A stretch of DNA of 8,791 nucleotides, from NCBI GenBank assembly GCA_029256365.1, contig JAQSYB010000068.1:1-8791 (forward strand), given 5' to 3'. The position numbers and the translations under genes were made by a program. Source of the stretch: Clostridia bacterium (GTDB lineage Bacteria; Bacillota; Clostridia; Lutisporales; Lutisporaceae). Below, in pieces: positions 1 through 6,519 of the stretch (position 1 is the stretch's first letter; the number at the start of each line of letters is the position of its first letter). The notes below the pieces were generated by a model. It did not search any database. It had not been told where the DNA came from and saw only the letters and a list, made by a program, of their open reading frames with translations.

Positions 1-1162
1 TTAGCAGTGCTCTAAATTCTACACAACCCATTGCCATTGCAGAGAAATCTGATATATCCATAGTAATTTCTGCATCATTGCTGATGCCGCCTATCAACAA
101 GGGCTTTCCATCCTTGAACTCAATTATGACCGGCTTGCTGTTTTCCTCCACAAAGCTATCCACAATATTGAGCTTAAGTTTTATGCTCTGGTTGTTAAAG
201 TTGTGCCCAGCAGTCTGTCTGAAGAACTCCTCGGTATCAATAATCCTGTACATCAAGCCCACTCCCTGAAGATTTGTCTGTTCATATATGGGAGCAAAAT
301 TGTTGCCGCTTCCATCCCTAGGATCCTTTAACAGGTAATGAAAATACTCATCTTGGGTGTTTATAACGATCCGATCTATTTGATCAAGCTGTGTATGCAG
401 GAAGTTCAACAGCTGATGAAAAACCTCCAAATCATGGTATACAAATTCTCTAAGGATTATGTCATTCTTAAGCTGGTTTACTTCGCTGGCTTTTTTGAAA
501 AAGAATGATAGATATCCCTCTATCTTGTTATCCTTCTTATATACGATGGTTGTTTTGCCTGGCGCAAATATATTGTTTGTTTCTATATTGGTTCTTTTTA
601 TCATTCCGTGAGTCTTGGCAGCAAAGCTATTGTAGCAGTCTATCCACTGCGCCTTCTCCCCCTCTGTTAGATAGGCAATGTTTTCTTTGTGCTTGGTCTT
701 CGGTAAATCTTCAGGCCTAATTCGATATTGATTCATCTTAGTGCCAAAGCCAAAGCCCATTTGCTTATAAAAATCCGGCCGAAAAGGATAAAGCATTGCT
801 ACTGTAACTTTTTGCTTCCTATAATAATCGATGAAGTAGCTTATGATATCCTTGGCTATTCTCTCTTTCTTGTGTAAAAGATCCACTGCTACAAAGCCTA
901 CTCCGCCAGCTTTCATTTCAGTACCGTCGAAGTTTAAGGTGAAATCCTGCAGCTGCATGCCGCCAACCAATTCATTATTCCTATATGCACCATAAAGCTT
1001 CGCATTGGGATCTTCATTTTGCATTTTTATATATCGATCTGCCTGCTTTTGTACGTCCTCCGTGGTATGTAGGTTCATAAATGGATATGCCAATCCACCC
1101 AGCTTAATAAACTCCGCGATTTCCTGATCATTTAGTTTTTTGAAAAAGCTTTCTATCGTCAT
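1..1162 (-). CDS. eis: Eis-family GNAT N-acetyltransferase, C-terminus cut by window edge
   Basis: Read on the minus strand from the ATG at 1162, the frame stays open for 387 codons to the window edge. Eis proteins are about 400 residues, so only a short tail is missing. Residues 1-150 form a GNAT fold with a V-x-V core strand (GVGFVAVDLLH, 87-97) and the FYKQMGFGFG motif at 131-140. Tyr132 aligns with the catalytic Tyr of mycobacterial Eis. The segment from about 285 to 387 reads as the SCP2-like domain typical of the family. Family members transfer acetyl from acetyl-CoA to amines, including aminoglycosides in mycobacteria; the physiological substrate of clostridial homologues is generally unknown. 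The start is supported by AGGAGGG at 1169-1175, six bases upstream. The usual glycines of the acetyl-CoA loop are replaced (HKKERIAKDI, 97-106). The C-terminal carboxylate, used as general base in mycobacterial Eis, lies outside the window. A soluble cytosolic protein is expected. Family certain, substrate unknown. Confidence 0.9.
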   Translation of the reverse strand, partial: MTIESFFKKLNDQEIAEFIKLGGLAYPFMNLHTTEDVQKQADRYIKMQNEDPNAKLYGAYRNNELVGGMQLQDFTLNFDGTEMKAGGVGFVAVDLLHKKERIAKDIISYFIDYYRKQKVTVAMLYPFRPDFYKQMGFGFGTKMNQYRIRPEDLPKTKHKENIAYLTEGEKAQWIDCYNSFAAKTHGMIKRTNIETNNIFAPGKTTIVYKKDNKIEGYLSFFFKKASEVNQLKNDIILREFVYHDLEVFHQLLNFLHTQLDQIDRIVINTQDEYFHYLLKDPRDGSGNNFAPIYEQTNLQGVGLMYRIIDTEEFFRQTAGHNFNNQSIKLKLNIVDSFVEENSKPVIIEFKDGKPLLIGGISNDAEITMDISDFSAMAMGCVEFRALL

Positions 1163-1168
1163 AGTCTT

Positions 1169-1175
1169 CCCTCCT
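1169..1175 (-). promoter_or_regulatory. Strong ribosome binding site of the Eis-like gene
   Basis: On the minus strand the heptamer AGGAGGG lies six bases before the ATG at 1162. It is a near-consensus SD and fixes the start of the acetyltransferase. Confidence 0.8.
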
Positions 1176-1185
1176 ACTATTTATT

Positions 1186-1200
1186 TTTGTTTAAAACAAA
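1186..1200. repeat. 15-bp inverted repeat upstream of the Eis-like gene
   Basis: TTTGTTT-A-AAACAAA is a perfect palindrome with a one-base centre. It lies directly between the terminator stem of the upstream regulator and the SD of the acetyltransferase gene. On the minus strand its first half supplies the T-rich tail of that terminator (TTTGTTTT), which may be its only role. ArsR-type proteins bind short inverted repeats, so an operator for the neighbouring regulator is an alternative, but AT-rich palindromes of this size also occur by chance. Confidence 0.4.
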
Positions 1201-1232
1201 GGAAATGAAAGTCACCAAAGACTTGCATTTCC
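1201..1232 (-). terminator. Intrinsic terminator of the ArsR-type regulator gene
   Basis: Bases 1201-1207 (GGAAATG) pair with 1226-1232 and bases 1209-1213 (AAGTC) pair with 1220-1224. One A/G mismatch separates the two stems and the loop is six bases. In the minus direction the hairpin starts about 10 nt after the regulator's stop codon at 1243-1245 and is followed by TTTGTTTT. That is the layout of a Rho-independent terminator, so the acetyltransferase gene downstream is at least partly uncoupled. Confidence 0.8.
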
Positions 1233-1242
1233 CTATATATTT

Positions 1243-2268
1243 TTATCTCTCAAATAAATACTCTAAGCCTTCATTAAAAAGCTTCTTTATTTCTGCTTCA
1301 TTGGCTTCAAAGTACTTGATATTCTTTTTTCTTCGTTCCGTAATTAGATTAACAGATTTTAAAACCTCTATATGATGAGATATTGTCGCTGTTGTAAGGT
1401 TAAGCCTCTCTGCTAATATTTTTCCATAGGTTGACTCTTCAATTATTGCCTTTAATATTTCAAGTCTGGTCCTATCGGATATTATTTTAAATATTATGGA
1501 TATCCTGTCTCCTATTTCATTGCTTGCCTTTTCCTTTAGCTCCATAGCAAATACCACCATTTGCGCGTCGGTGCAAAACACTCTGATTTTGTGCGGTGAT
1601 ATGAAGTAGGAAGGAATAAAGTAATATTCTCTAAAGTCAAATATCCTTATGAACTTTTTATCCATGATTTCCTGGGAAACATCAATGGGCTTATTACCTT
1701 TGACCCTAATCTTGGTCTTTTCTATATGCTTGTCGTAGTCTTCCTGAAGGGAATCTAGCTTGTTTAACAAAACACTGTTATTCATTTCTTTTATCAGATT
1801 TACAATATCTTTTCTAAAGCTCTTGGTATTGTAAAAAAGATACTCAAGTCCCTTTATATCCCTTGCAAGCTTTGGCTTTTCCTGCATTATTTTATTTAGC
1901 TCTTGCTTATCATTCATTATTTGCTGTATTGTGTTATGTTCTAGGACCTCCCCCAATAGGGTATATATAAAGTTTACATCATTATAACTGCTGATTTTCA
2001 GCATTAAAAGCTCGATATCATCAAAAGCTCTATCCTTTACTGCAAACTCAAACAATTCTAAGCCTTGCAATCTCATCCCGGATAAAACCTTCAGCATCTT
2101 TAAGCTGTCTATGGAGAGATGATTCAGCATTGCGTTTGCAAGATCATCAGAAAAACTATGATGGCTTCTATCCGACAAGTAATGAATTGCCGCTATAAGC
2201 TCTATGGCAACAGCATTTTTCACTTGTATCATAGCCTCACCATTTTTGTTCTCTATGTCTAAAGCCAT
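1243..2268 (-). CDS. Long ArsR-type winged-helix transcriptional regulator with large N-terminal domain
   Basis: The protein is 341 residues from the ATG at 2268. About 250 residues of largely helical sequence, which I cannot assign to a ligand-binding fold, precede a C-terminal winged helix of about 87 residues. The latter starts at RISIIFKIISDRTRLEILKA and includes the helix-turn-helix segment LAERLNLTTATISHHIEVLK and the wing (ERRKKNIKYFEA). Classical metal-sensing ArsR proteins are about 100 residues with Cys ligands in the HTH. Those Cys are absent here, so metal sensing is not supported. The large N-terminal part resembles the layout of ArsR proteins carrying a DUF5937-type domain; this is from memory, not a search. 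An in-frame ATG at 2292 exists, but its AGGA abuts the codon. The ATG at 2268 has GGA five bases upstream and begins a plausible first strand (MALDIENKNG); the ATG at 2232 is a third option. The gene is monocistronic by position: promoter at 2314-2322, terminator at 1201-1232. Its target could be itself or the Eis-like gene downstream. Confidence 0.85.
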   Translation of the reverse strand: MALDIENKNGEAMIQVKNAVAIELIAAIHYLSDRSHHSFSDDLANAMLNHLSIDSLKMLKVLSGMRLQGLELFEFAVKDRAFDDIELLMLKISSYNDVNFIYTLLGEVLEHNTIQQIMNDKQELNKIMQEKPKLARDIKGLEYLFYNTKSFRKDIVNLIKEMNNSVLLNKLDSLQEDYDKHIEKTKIRVKGNKPIDVSQEIMDKKFIRIFDFREYYFIPSYFISPHKIRVFCTDAQMVVFAMELKEKASNEIGDRISIIFKIISDRTRLEILKAIIEESTYGKILAERLNLTTATISHHIEVLKSVNLITERRKKNIKYFEANEAEIKKLFNEGLEYLFER

Positions 2269-2313
2269 TGAATTCCACTTCCATTCTATCATTCCTATTT
2301 TATATTAAAGTTA

Positions 2314-2322
2314 ATTATAGCA
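2314..2322 (-). promoter_or_regulatory. Extended -10 promoter of the ArsR-type regulator gene
   Basis: The minus strand reads TGCTATAAT at 2322-2314, a perfect extended -10 element (TGnTATAAT) for the housekeeping sigma factor. The expected start site is near 2307, giving a short leader. There is no good -35 (TTCCAT at the right distance is poor), which is normal for extended -10 promoters. A 5-2-5 palindrome, ATATC-TG-GATAT at 2322-2333, overlaps the promoter just upstream of the -10 and is a candidate operator. Confidence 0.6.
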
Positions 2323-2354
2323 TATCTGGATATTATATGGAATAAAAGCTGTGC

Positions 2355-2370
2355 TGCTTAGCGGTAAGCA
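2355..2370. repeat. 16-bp inverted repeat upstream of the ArsR-type regulator promoter
   Basis: TGCTTA-GCGG-TAAGCA is a perfect 6-4-6 inverted repeat. It lies between the T-tail of the cyclase-gene terminator (2377-2401) and the regulator promoter (2314-2322), about 35 bp upstream of the -10. It could be a protein binding site or a second small hairpin behind the terminator. No function can be read from the sequence alone. Confidence 0.4.
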
Positions 2371-2376
2371 AAAGAA

Positions 2377-2401
2377 AACCTGCAGTTTTTAACTGCAGGT
2401 T
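2377..2401 (-). terminator. Intrinsic terminator of the histidine kinase / cyclase operon
   Basis: AACCTGCAGTT (2377-2387) pairs perfectly with AACTGCAGGTT (2391-2401) across a three-base loop: an 11-bp stem with six G/C pairs. On the minus strand it is followed by TTTTCTTTT. The stop codon of the diguanylate cyclase (2400-2402) overlaps the first stem bases, so the hairpin begins within the end of the gene. This closes the three-gene signalling operon. Confidence 0.88.
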
Positions 2402-3641
2402 ATATCTTCGTTTTCCTTTTGTTCTTATGCTTATACATTTCCATATCTGCCTTGGCGATAAGACTGCCGATTTTAGGCTGCTCTGTGAAATCATAACGTA
2501 TCATTCCGTAGCTAAAGCTCATCTTGTAAGGCTTAAGCTTTCTTTCATTATGCTCATCCAAAACCTTTACAATCCTTTTAAAGACCTGTTCCGCTTCAGG
2601 AATATCGCATTCTGGCAGCATCAGCAGGAATTCATCTCCCCCTAATCTGCACAAACCGTCGGATTCACGTATAATTTCCTTCAGCACATTTGTAACAAAC
2701 AGTATATAGTCATCTCCCTCTTGGTGCCCATAGGAGTCGTTTACTTCCTTGAGTCCATCAACATCTATATAACAAATTGTAAGCTCCCAATTGTTGCGCT
2801 TACATAGCTGTATCTGCTTTTCCAATATTAATAAACCAGCTCTACGATTTAAGGTTCCTGTAAGTATATCCATGGTAGCGTATACCTGGAGCTTTTTCTG
2901 CGCTTCCTTTATCTCTGTGATATCTCTCACTACCCCAACCTTTGCCAATATATTGCCACTATCATCCTTTATGCATGAGCTTGATATCAGAGATGGGAAT
3001 TCGGTTCCATCCTTCTTGATATGATACACTTCATTCATTCCCATATTGTCCAAGGAATCTTCCCAATCACAGTCCTCTGTCTTTTCATTATAATCTTTGC
3101 TTAATATGCAGTGGCTCCTGCCAATCACTTCATTTTCCTGATATCCAAAGGTGTCGACAAAAGCCTTATTTACATAGAGTATATCATCTTCTATATCGGT
3201 TATATATACACTGTCTCCTATGCTCATCAAGGCATGAGAAAGAATCTTTAGCTGCTTTTGATTTCTGACTCTTTCTATTACACTATCAATTGTTATGGGA
3301 ATGACCTTTAAGTAATTGCCTTCAGAATCCTTTACCAAGTAGTCACTTGCCCCTTGGTGCATAGCCTTAACAGCAACTTCCTCATTGCCTACCCCTGTAA
3401 TAATGATCACGGGAGTTTCATGAAGCAGCTTCATTACATCAAAGGCTGTGCCATCACCGAGCATATAATCTGAAACTACCAGGTCAAAGCTGTTATTTGC
3501 AATTGCTTCCGCAGCTTCTTCCGCTGATCCAGCTATTTGTATATCATATTTAAGTTCCTTTTGCTTTACCATCTTTTTAAAAGCCATTTGATCTATGATA
3601 TCATCTTCCACCAATAGTATTTTGTAACCTCTATTTTCCAT
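2400..3641 (-). CDS. Response regulator diguanylate cyclase, REC-PAS-GGDEF
   Basis: This 413-residue protein makes cyclic di-GMP from two GTP, probably when phosphorylated by the kinase encoded first in the operon. The receiver domain (about 6-122) has the acidic pair Asp13/Asp14, phosphoacceptor Asp58, Thr82 and Lys104. A PAS domain (about 133-243) follows and ends in the PAC-like VGVVRDITEIKEAQ. The GGDEF domain (about 255-413) starts at DILTGTLNRR, keeps the metal-binding YIDVDGLKEVND, and has an intact GGDEF signature at 334-338. Arg325 and Asp328 form the RxxD inhibitory I-site at the canonical five-residue spacing, so product feedback inhibition is expected. No EAL or HD-GYP domain is present. 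The start at 3641 is chosen because GGGGGG lies five bases upstream. A longer frame to 3677 would overlap the preceding gene and adds an unlikely 12-residue extension (MICLFANNWGVI). The gene lies 16 nt after the single-domain receiver and ends in a terminator. The protein is soluble; dimerisation through REC is typical of the family. Confidence 0.93.
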   Translation of the reverse strand: MENRGYKILLVEDDIIDQMAFKKMVKQKELKYDIQIAGSAEEAAEAIANNSFDLVVSDYMLGDGTAFDVMKLLHETPVIIITGVGNEEVAVKAMHQGASDYLVKDSEGNYLKVIPITIDSVIERVRNQKQLKILSHALMSIGDSVYITDIEDDILYVNKAFVDTFGYQENEVIGRSHCILSKDYNEKTEDCDWEDSLDNMGMNEVYHIKKDGTEFPSLISSSCIKDDSGNILAKVGVVRDITEIKEAQKKLQVYATMDILTGTLNRRAGLLILEKQIQLCKRNNWELTICYIDVDGLKEVNDSYGHQEGDDYILFVTNVLKEIIRESDGLCRLGGDEFLLMLPECDIPEAEQVFKRIVKVLDEHNERKLKPYKMSFSYGMIRYDFTEQPKIGSLIAKADMEMYKHKNKRKTKI

Positions 3642-3657
3642 AATAACCCCCCAATTA

Positions 3658-4074
3658 TTAGCAAATAGGCATATCACTACATGTCCAGTACTTGTCTATA
3701 ATCTTAACGACTTCCACAAATTCTGTATATATAACAGGCTTTGTCATATAACCTGCTACACTCATCTTAAAGCTTTCCACCCTGTCCTTTTCCTGAGAAG
3801 AGGTGGTAAGTACTATAATGGGAATGATCTTATGCTGCTCATGATTTTTGACTACCTGCAAAAATTCTATGCCATTCATCCTCGGCATATTCAGATCAAG
3901 AAGAATAATGCCCGGACGTTCATTTGACATGTCCTCCAAATACTCCAGGGCCTGCTCTCCATTCTCTGCTACCACCAAATCATTTTGCAGATTAATCTCC
4001 CCCAAGGCTCTTTTTACTGTCATTACATCTACATAATCATCTTCTACCAATAAGATAGGCTTTCTGCTCCTCAT
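3658..4074 (-). CDS. Single-domain response regulator, Rcp1-like receiver
   Basis: This 138-residue protein consists of one receiver domain and nothing else. By the start used here, Asp12/Asp13 are the acidic pair, Asp60 in LLDLNMPRMNG is the phosphoacceptor, Thr90 is the switch residue and Lys112 in TKPV is the invariant lysine. The layout, with a long loop before the phosphorylation site and IPIIVLTTSSQEKD followed by a C-terminal IIDKYW, matches the Rcp1/CheY-like receivers that partner phytochrome-type and PAS-type histidine kinases. It has no DNA-binding or enzymatic output, so it may act as a phosphate shuttle, phosphate sink or protein-binding switch. It sits between the kinase and the REC-PAS-GGDEF protein, consistent with serving the same kinase. 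The ATG at 4074 is preferred because AAGGG lies nine bases upstream. ATGs at 4083 and 4080 are in frame but too close to that SD. Confidence 0.92.
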   Translation of the reverse strand: MRSRKPILLVEDDYVDVMTVKRALGEINLQNDLVVAENGEQALEYLEDMSNERPGIILLDLNMPRMNGIEFLQVVKNHEQHKIIPIIVLTTSSQEKDRVESFKMSVAGYMTKPVIYTEFVEVVKIIDKYWTCSDMPIC

Positions 4075-4116
4075 ATTCATCATCCCTTCAATGTGTTTTG
4101 CAATATATGTCTGGAG

Positions 4117-6102
4117 TTATATATTCATTGGTATTGTAAAATAGAAGGTTGTTCCTTTTTTGACTTCTGATGTCAACCATATCTTGCCGCCATTTGTCTC
4201 TATTATCTTCTTGACTATGGAAAGACCTACTCCTGTGCTTTCAAACTTATCTCTAGGCTGAAGGGTTTGGAATATCATAAATATTTTATTGAAATATTTT
4301 TCATCAATTCCAGCACCATTGTCCTTCACACTAAACTCCCAGAATCCCTCTGTTTCCTTGCAGTTTATTCTTATTTTACCTTCCGGTTTGTCCATAAACT
4401 TTATCGCATTGCTCAGTAGATTTTGGAATATCTGTTCTATGTAAATCCGATCTCCCTTTATTACGGGCAATTGTGATTTCACCTTGATTTCTATATTTTC
4501 TGGTGGTGCCAGCAAGTCAATGACTTCCCTCACAACTCTATTTAAGTCTATCTCCACATCATTTTCTTTTACCCGAGATACTCTAGAGTACTGTAGAATT
4601 CCATCTATAAAATTCTTCATGCGCTCCACTCGGTTTATCAGAAGGTCTATTATGTCAGCACCTTCCTTGTCCAGTTTATCCTTATAATCTGTAATCAACC
4701 AATTTGCCAAGGAACCGATCCCCCTTAGAGGCGCCTTTAGATCGTGAGATACGATGTAAGCAAAGTTGTCTAGCTCCTTATTGGTTTCTTCTAGTCTTTC
4801 AACTAATAGCCGCTGACTTTCTTCATTCTCCTTTTGCTGCGTGATATCCTCTATCATGGCTATAATAAACTGAAAATCTTCTCCAACATTTTGAATATAA
4901 GATACCATAACATTTGCCCAAATAATCTTATTGTCTTTGCGAATGTATCTTTTCTCAATTTTATAGCTTTCAATGTTGCTTTCTAGCAAATTATCAAAAA
5001 GTCTGCTGTCTTTTTCTATGTCATCAATATGGGTAATATTGCTTATTCCAATATTTCTGATTTCGTTGGCACTATAGCCAAGAATCTGCTCCAATGCCGG
5101 ATTGACCTCTATTACTATTGAATTGGTGTTCAACAGCGCGATGCCCACAGGGGAGCCCTCAAATATGGATCTAGACCAAGCCTTGCTTTTACGCAGAAGC
5201 TTCTCCACCATATGCAAATCATCAATATCATGTTTCAGCTTCTCATTGTTTCTGGAAATCTCATGATTCTTTTCTGCCAGTTCATTTTTGATCATATCCA
5301 ACTCGGAAAACATTGCATCTACGGGATTCCTAAGGGTATTCTGTATCACCGCTTTGTAAATGCAGAAAAAGGCAATGAACTTCAATATATGAGATGCTAC
5401 GTTAATCATGCTGTTCATATTTAGATCAACTACAAGTAGAATGTCTGCTGAAATTGAAGCAAGCATTGACAATAGCATATATTTATACACCCTGAACTTT
5501 AGGCTTTTTCTGTTCACGATTAGAATGACCAATGCTGTTGCAAAAAGCATTACTACAATGAGTTCCAAGAATTGAAAGGTAGCCATAAAATCGATATATG
5601 CAGTATATAGCTTTAAGCTATTTCCAGCAAAAGCAATACCTGATATAAGGGCTATGGTTATAAAACAGTATGTCGTAATAGAAACTGCAATATTTAGTCT
5701 TCGGTTGATAAATGCAAAAGAAACCAAGAGCGACAAACTCTGCAATAATCTAGGTATGATAGAAATCAACAAATCGATATTAATATTGTGCAATTTGAAT
5801 ATATCAATGCCCGCATAGGAAAGTAAGTGGAGCAGTTCGAAAATAGAAATAAAACCAAAGGCGATACCTAAAAATGTTAGATAGTTGTTTTGAGAAATGT
5901 TGTAGGTATTAAGAACAATAATAAATGCAGAAAAAGCAATAATTACTGTGAAAAGCTCTGCTATGGCATGAAAAGTAAGTGTATTAAAATATCCCAAAGC
6001 GAGAGCTAAGCTTATGATTGTCATCCAAATCAAAGTGTTAGCAAAAAAGTGTATCAGTCTACTGTATTGAGATGCCTTTTGCTTCATATTACTTATAAAC
6101 AA
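4117..6102 (-). CDS. Membrane sensor histidine kinase, MASE3-like / PAS / HisKA / HATPase
   Basis: Numbering is from the TTG at 6102 (661 residues). Residues about 20-255 hold seven or eight hydrophobic segments with patterns seen in MASE3 sensor domains (AIAELFTVIIAFSAFII, YLTFLGIAFGFISIFELLH). The ligand of MASE3 is not established. A likely coiled coil (about 266-306) leads to a PAS domain (about 312-423, ending MIEDITQQKE). The HisKA box YIVSHDLKAPLRG carries phospho-His453. The ATPase domain has the N box (QIFQNLLSNAIKF, Asn565), G1 (DNGAGI from Asp594) and G2 (GVGLSI, about 624-629). The kinase should autophosphorylate and pass phosphate to one or both downstream receivers; no receiver is fused to it. 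Start choice: TTG has AAAGGTGG eight bases upstream. The frame extends to a GTG at 6114 that lies inside that SD, and the ATG at 6087 lacks a clear SD. First gene of the operon, 42 nt before the receiver gene. Confidence 0.92.
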   Translation of the reverse strand: MFISNMKQKASQYSRLIHFFANTLIWMTIISLALALGYFNTLTFHAIAELFTVIIAFSAFIIVLNTYNISQNNYLTFLGIAFGFISIFELLHLLSYAGIDIFKLHNINIDLLISIIPRLLQSLSLLVSFAFINRRLNIAVSITTYCFITIALISGIAFAGNSLKLYTAYIDFMATFQFLELIVVMLFATALVILIVNRKSLKFRVYKYMLLSMLASISADILLVVDLNMNSMINVASHILKFIAFFCIYKAVIQNTLRNPVDAMFSELDMIKNELAEKNHEISRNNEKLKHDIDDLHMVEKLLRKSKAWSRSIFEGSPVGIALLNTNSIVIEVNPALEQILGYSANEIRNIGISNITHIDDIEKDSRLFDNLLESNIESYKIEKRYIRKDNKIIWANVMVSYIQNVGEDFQFIIAMIEDITQQKENEESQRLLVERLEETNKELDNFAYIVSHDLKAPLRGIGSLANWLITDYKDKLDKEGADIIDLLINRVERMKNFIDGILQYSRVSRVKENDVEIDLNRVVREVIDLLAPPENIEIKVKSQLPVIKGDRIYIEQIFQNLLSNAIKFMDKPEGKIRINCKETEGFWEFSVKDNGAGIDEKYFNKIFMIFQTLQPRDKFESTGVGLSIVKKIIETNGGKIWLTSEVKKGTTFYFTIPMNI

Positions 6103-6110
6103 TACCGCGA

Positions 6111-6118
6111 CCACCTTT
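6111..6118 (-). promoter_or_regulatory. Ribosome binding site that points to a TTG start for the kinase
   Basis: The minus strand reads AAAGGTGG at 6118-6111. It lies eight bases before the in-frame TTG at 6102. The upstream in-frame GTG (6114) overlaps this SD and the ATG at 6087 is 23 bases away, so TTG best fits normal spacing. Confidence 0.6.
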
Positions 6119-6139
6119 ATAATTTTCTAGTACAAATAG

Positions 6140-6169
6140 GAGCAATCATCCAGCTTAGCTGAAATGCTC
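6140..6169 (-). other. Candidate stem-loop in the kinase operon leader
   Basis: GAGCA (6140-6144) pairs with TGCTC (6165-6169), and inside it CAGC (6151-6154) pairs with GCTG (6158-6161) around a three-base loop. An internal loop separates the two stems. On the minus strand this would lie in the 5' untranslated leader, 20-50 nt before the kinase SD. The stem is short, so stability is doubtful. It is not followed by a T-run, so it is not a terminator. Confidence 0.3.
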
Positions 6170-6231
6170 ATAAAACGAGTATCATAAAAGTTCCATATAT
6201 TAACAATTCTTTCAGAAGTCTTTTCTACAAA

Positions 6232-6260
6232 ATATTACTTACATTACAATTATTCGGCAA
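6232..6260 (-). promoter_or_regulatory. Candidate promoter for the kinase / receiver / cyclase operon
   Basis: On the minus strand TTGCCG (6260-6255) and TAATAT (6237-6232) are 17 bp apart, each matching four of six consensus bases. The predicted start near 6225 would leave a leader of about 120 nt that includes the 6140-6169 stem-loop. In so AT-rich a region, such matches arise by chance. A perfect TATAAT on the same strand at 6286-6281 lacks a -35. Confidence 0.35.
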
Positions 6261-6274
6261 TTTTTAGTAATTTC

Positions 6275-6290
6275 TATACTATTATACTAT
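6275..6290. repeat. Tandem duplicated octamer TATACTAT
   Basis: TATACTAT occurs twice head to tail with no spacer (6275-6282 and 6283-6290), upstream of both divergent operons. It offers overlapping -10-like hexamers on both strands. It may be a replication-slippage product or a binding site; nothing decides between these. Confidence 0.5.
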
Positions 6291-6374
6291 AAAAATTTTA
6301 AAGAAACCACGCTACTTGAAATAATTTCAGAATATTTTAATTTTTACCAATTACCCAAAAACTAGGCCCTTCCG

Positions 6375-6396
6375 CTGAACTATTCAGTTTTATAAT
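6375..6396 (+). promoter_or_regulatory. Inverted repeat next to a consensus -10 upstream of the hydrogenase operon
   Basis: CTGAA-CTA-TTCAG (6375-6387) is a perfect 5-3-5 inverted repeat. Three bases later comes TATAAT (6391-6396). If that hexamer is a -10, the palindrome sits in the spacer, a typical operator position. There is no recognisable -35 at 16-18 bp (CTTCCG is poor), so the promoter would need an activator or is not real. The palindrome does not match the Rex consensus. Confidence 0.3.
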
Positions 6397-6424
6397 GTTC
6401 ACAGGAACCCCAAATTTGCAACTT

Positions 6425-6453
6425 TTGATGTAAATACGACCTAAAGGTATGAA
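6425..6453 (+). promoter_or_regulatory. Candidate promoter of the hnd-like operon
   Basis: TTGATG (6425-6430) and TATGAA (6448-6453) are separated by 17 bp, each matching four of six consensus bases. A start near 6460 would give a leader of about 64 nt containing the SD and hairpin at 6491-6519. This competes with the TATAAT at 6391-6396, and the choice needs a mapped 5' end. Confidence 0.35.
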
Positions 6454-6479
6454 AAAACTAGATCTGCAAATACTTTAAG
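6441..6479 (+). other. Imperfect stem-loop upstream of the hnd-like operon SD
   Basis: CTAAAGGTAT (6441-6450) pairs with ATACTTTAAG (6470-6479) with one A/A mismatch and one G-U pair. The 19-base loop contains the small palindrome AGATCT. It lies 12 nt before the SD. It would be fully transcribed only if the upstream start (TATAAT at 6391) is used. Function unknown; it may be chance folding. Confidence 0.25.
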
Positions 6480-6490
6480 TGATTATTGCG

Positions 6491-6519
6491 AAAGGACGGT
6501 GATGCCTGTTATTCAGGCA
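6491..6519 (+). promoter_or_regulatory. Distant Shine-Dalgarno followed by a hairpin before the first hnd gene
   Basis: AAAGGACGGTGAT (6491-6503) complements nearly the entire 16S anti-SD with one extra C, but its GGA ends 27 nt before the hndA-like ATG at 6524. Between them TGCCTG (6503-6508) and CAGGCA (6514-6519) form a perfect 6-bp stem with a TTATT loop. If the hairpin forms, the SD-to-ATG gap shrinks to about 10 nt. Structure-bridged SDs of this kind are known from phage T4 gene 38. The only SD at normal distance is the weak CAGG at 6514-6517, inside the hairpin. Confidence 0.5.

Noticed and set aside
78..720. Plus-strand open frames opposite the Eis-like gene (78-269 and 505-720)
   Set aside because: They lie antisense to a clear acetyltransferase frame, show no SD and no recognisable protein features.
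3642..3677. N-terminal extension of the REC-PAS-GGDEF protein
   Set aside because: It would overlap the upstream receiver gene. The ATG at 3641 has a G6 SD five bases upstream and starts directly at the receiver fold.
4084..4116. Terminator or promoter between the kinase and receiver genes
   Set aside because: The 33-42 nt gap has no hairpin with a T-run and no paired promoter hexamers; it holds only the SD of the receiver gene.
6200..6206. TTAACAA as a Rex redox-repressor site
   Set aside because: It matches only one half-site of the Rex consensus; the partner half is absent, and it lies over 300 bp from the hydrogenase gene start.
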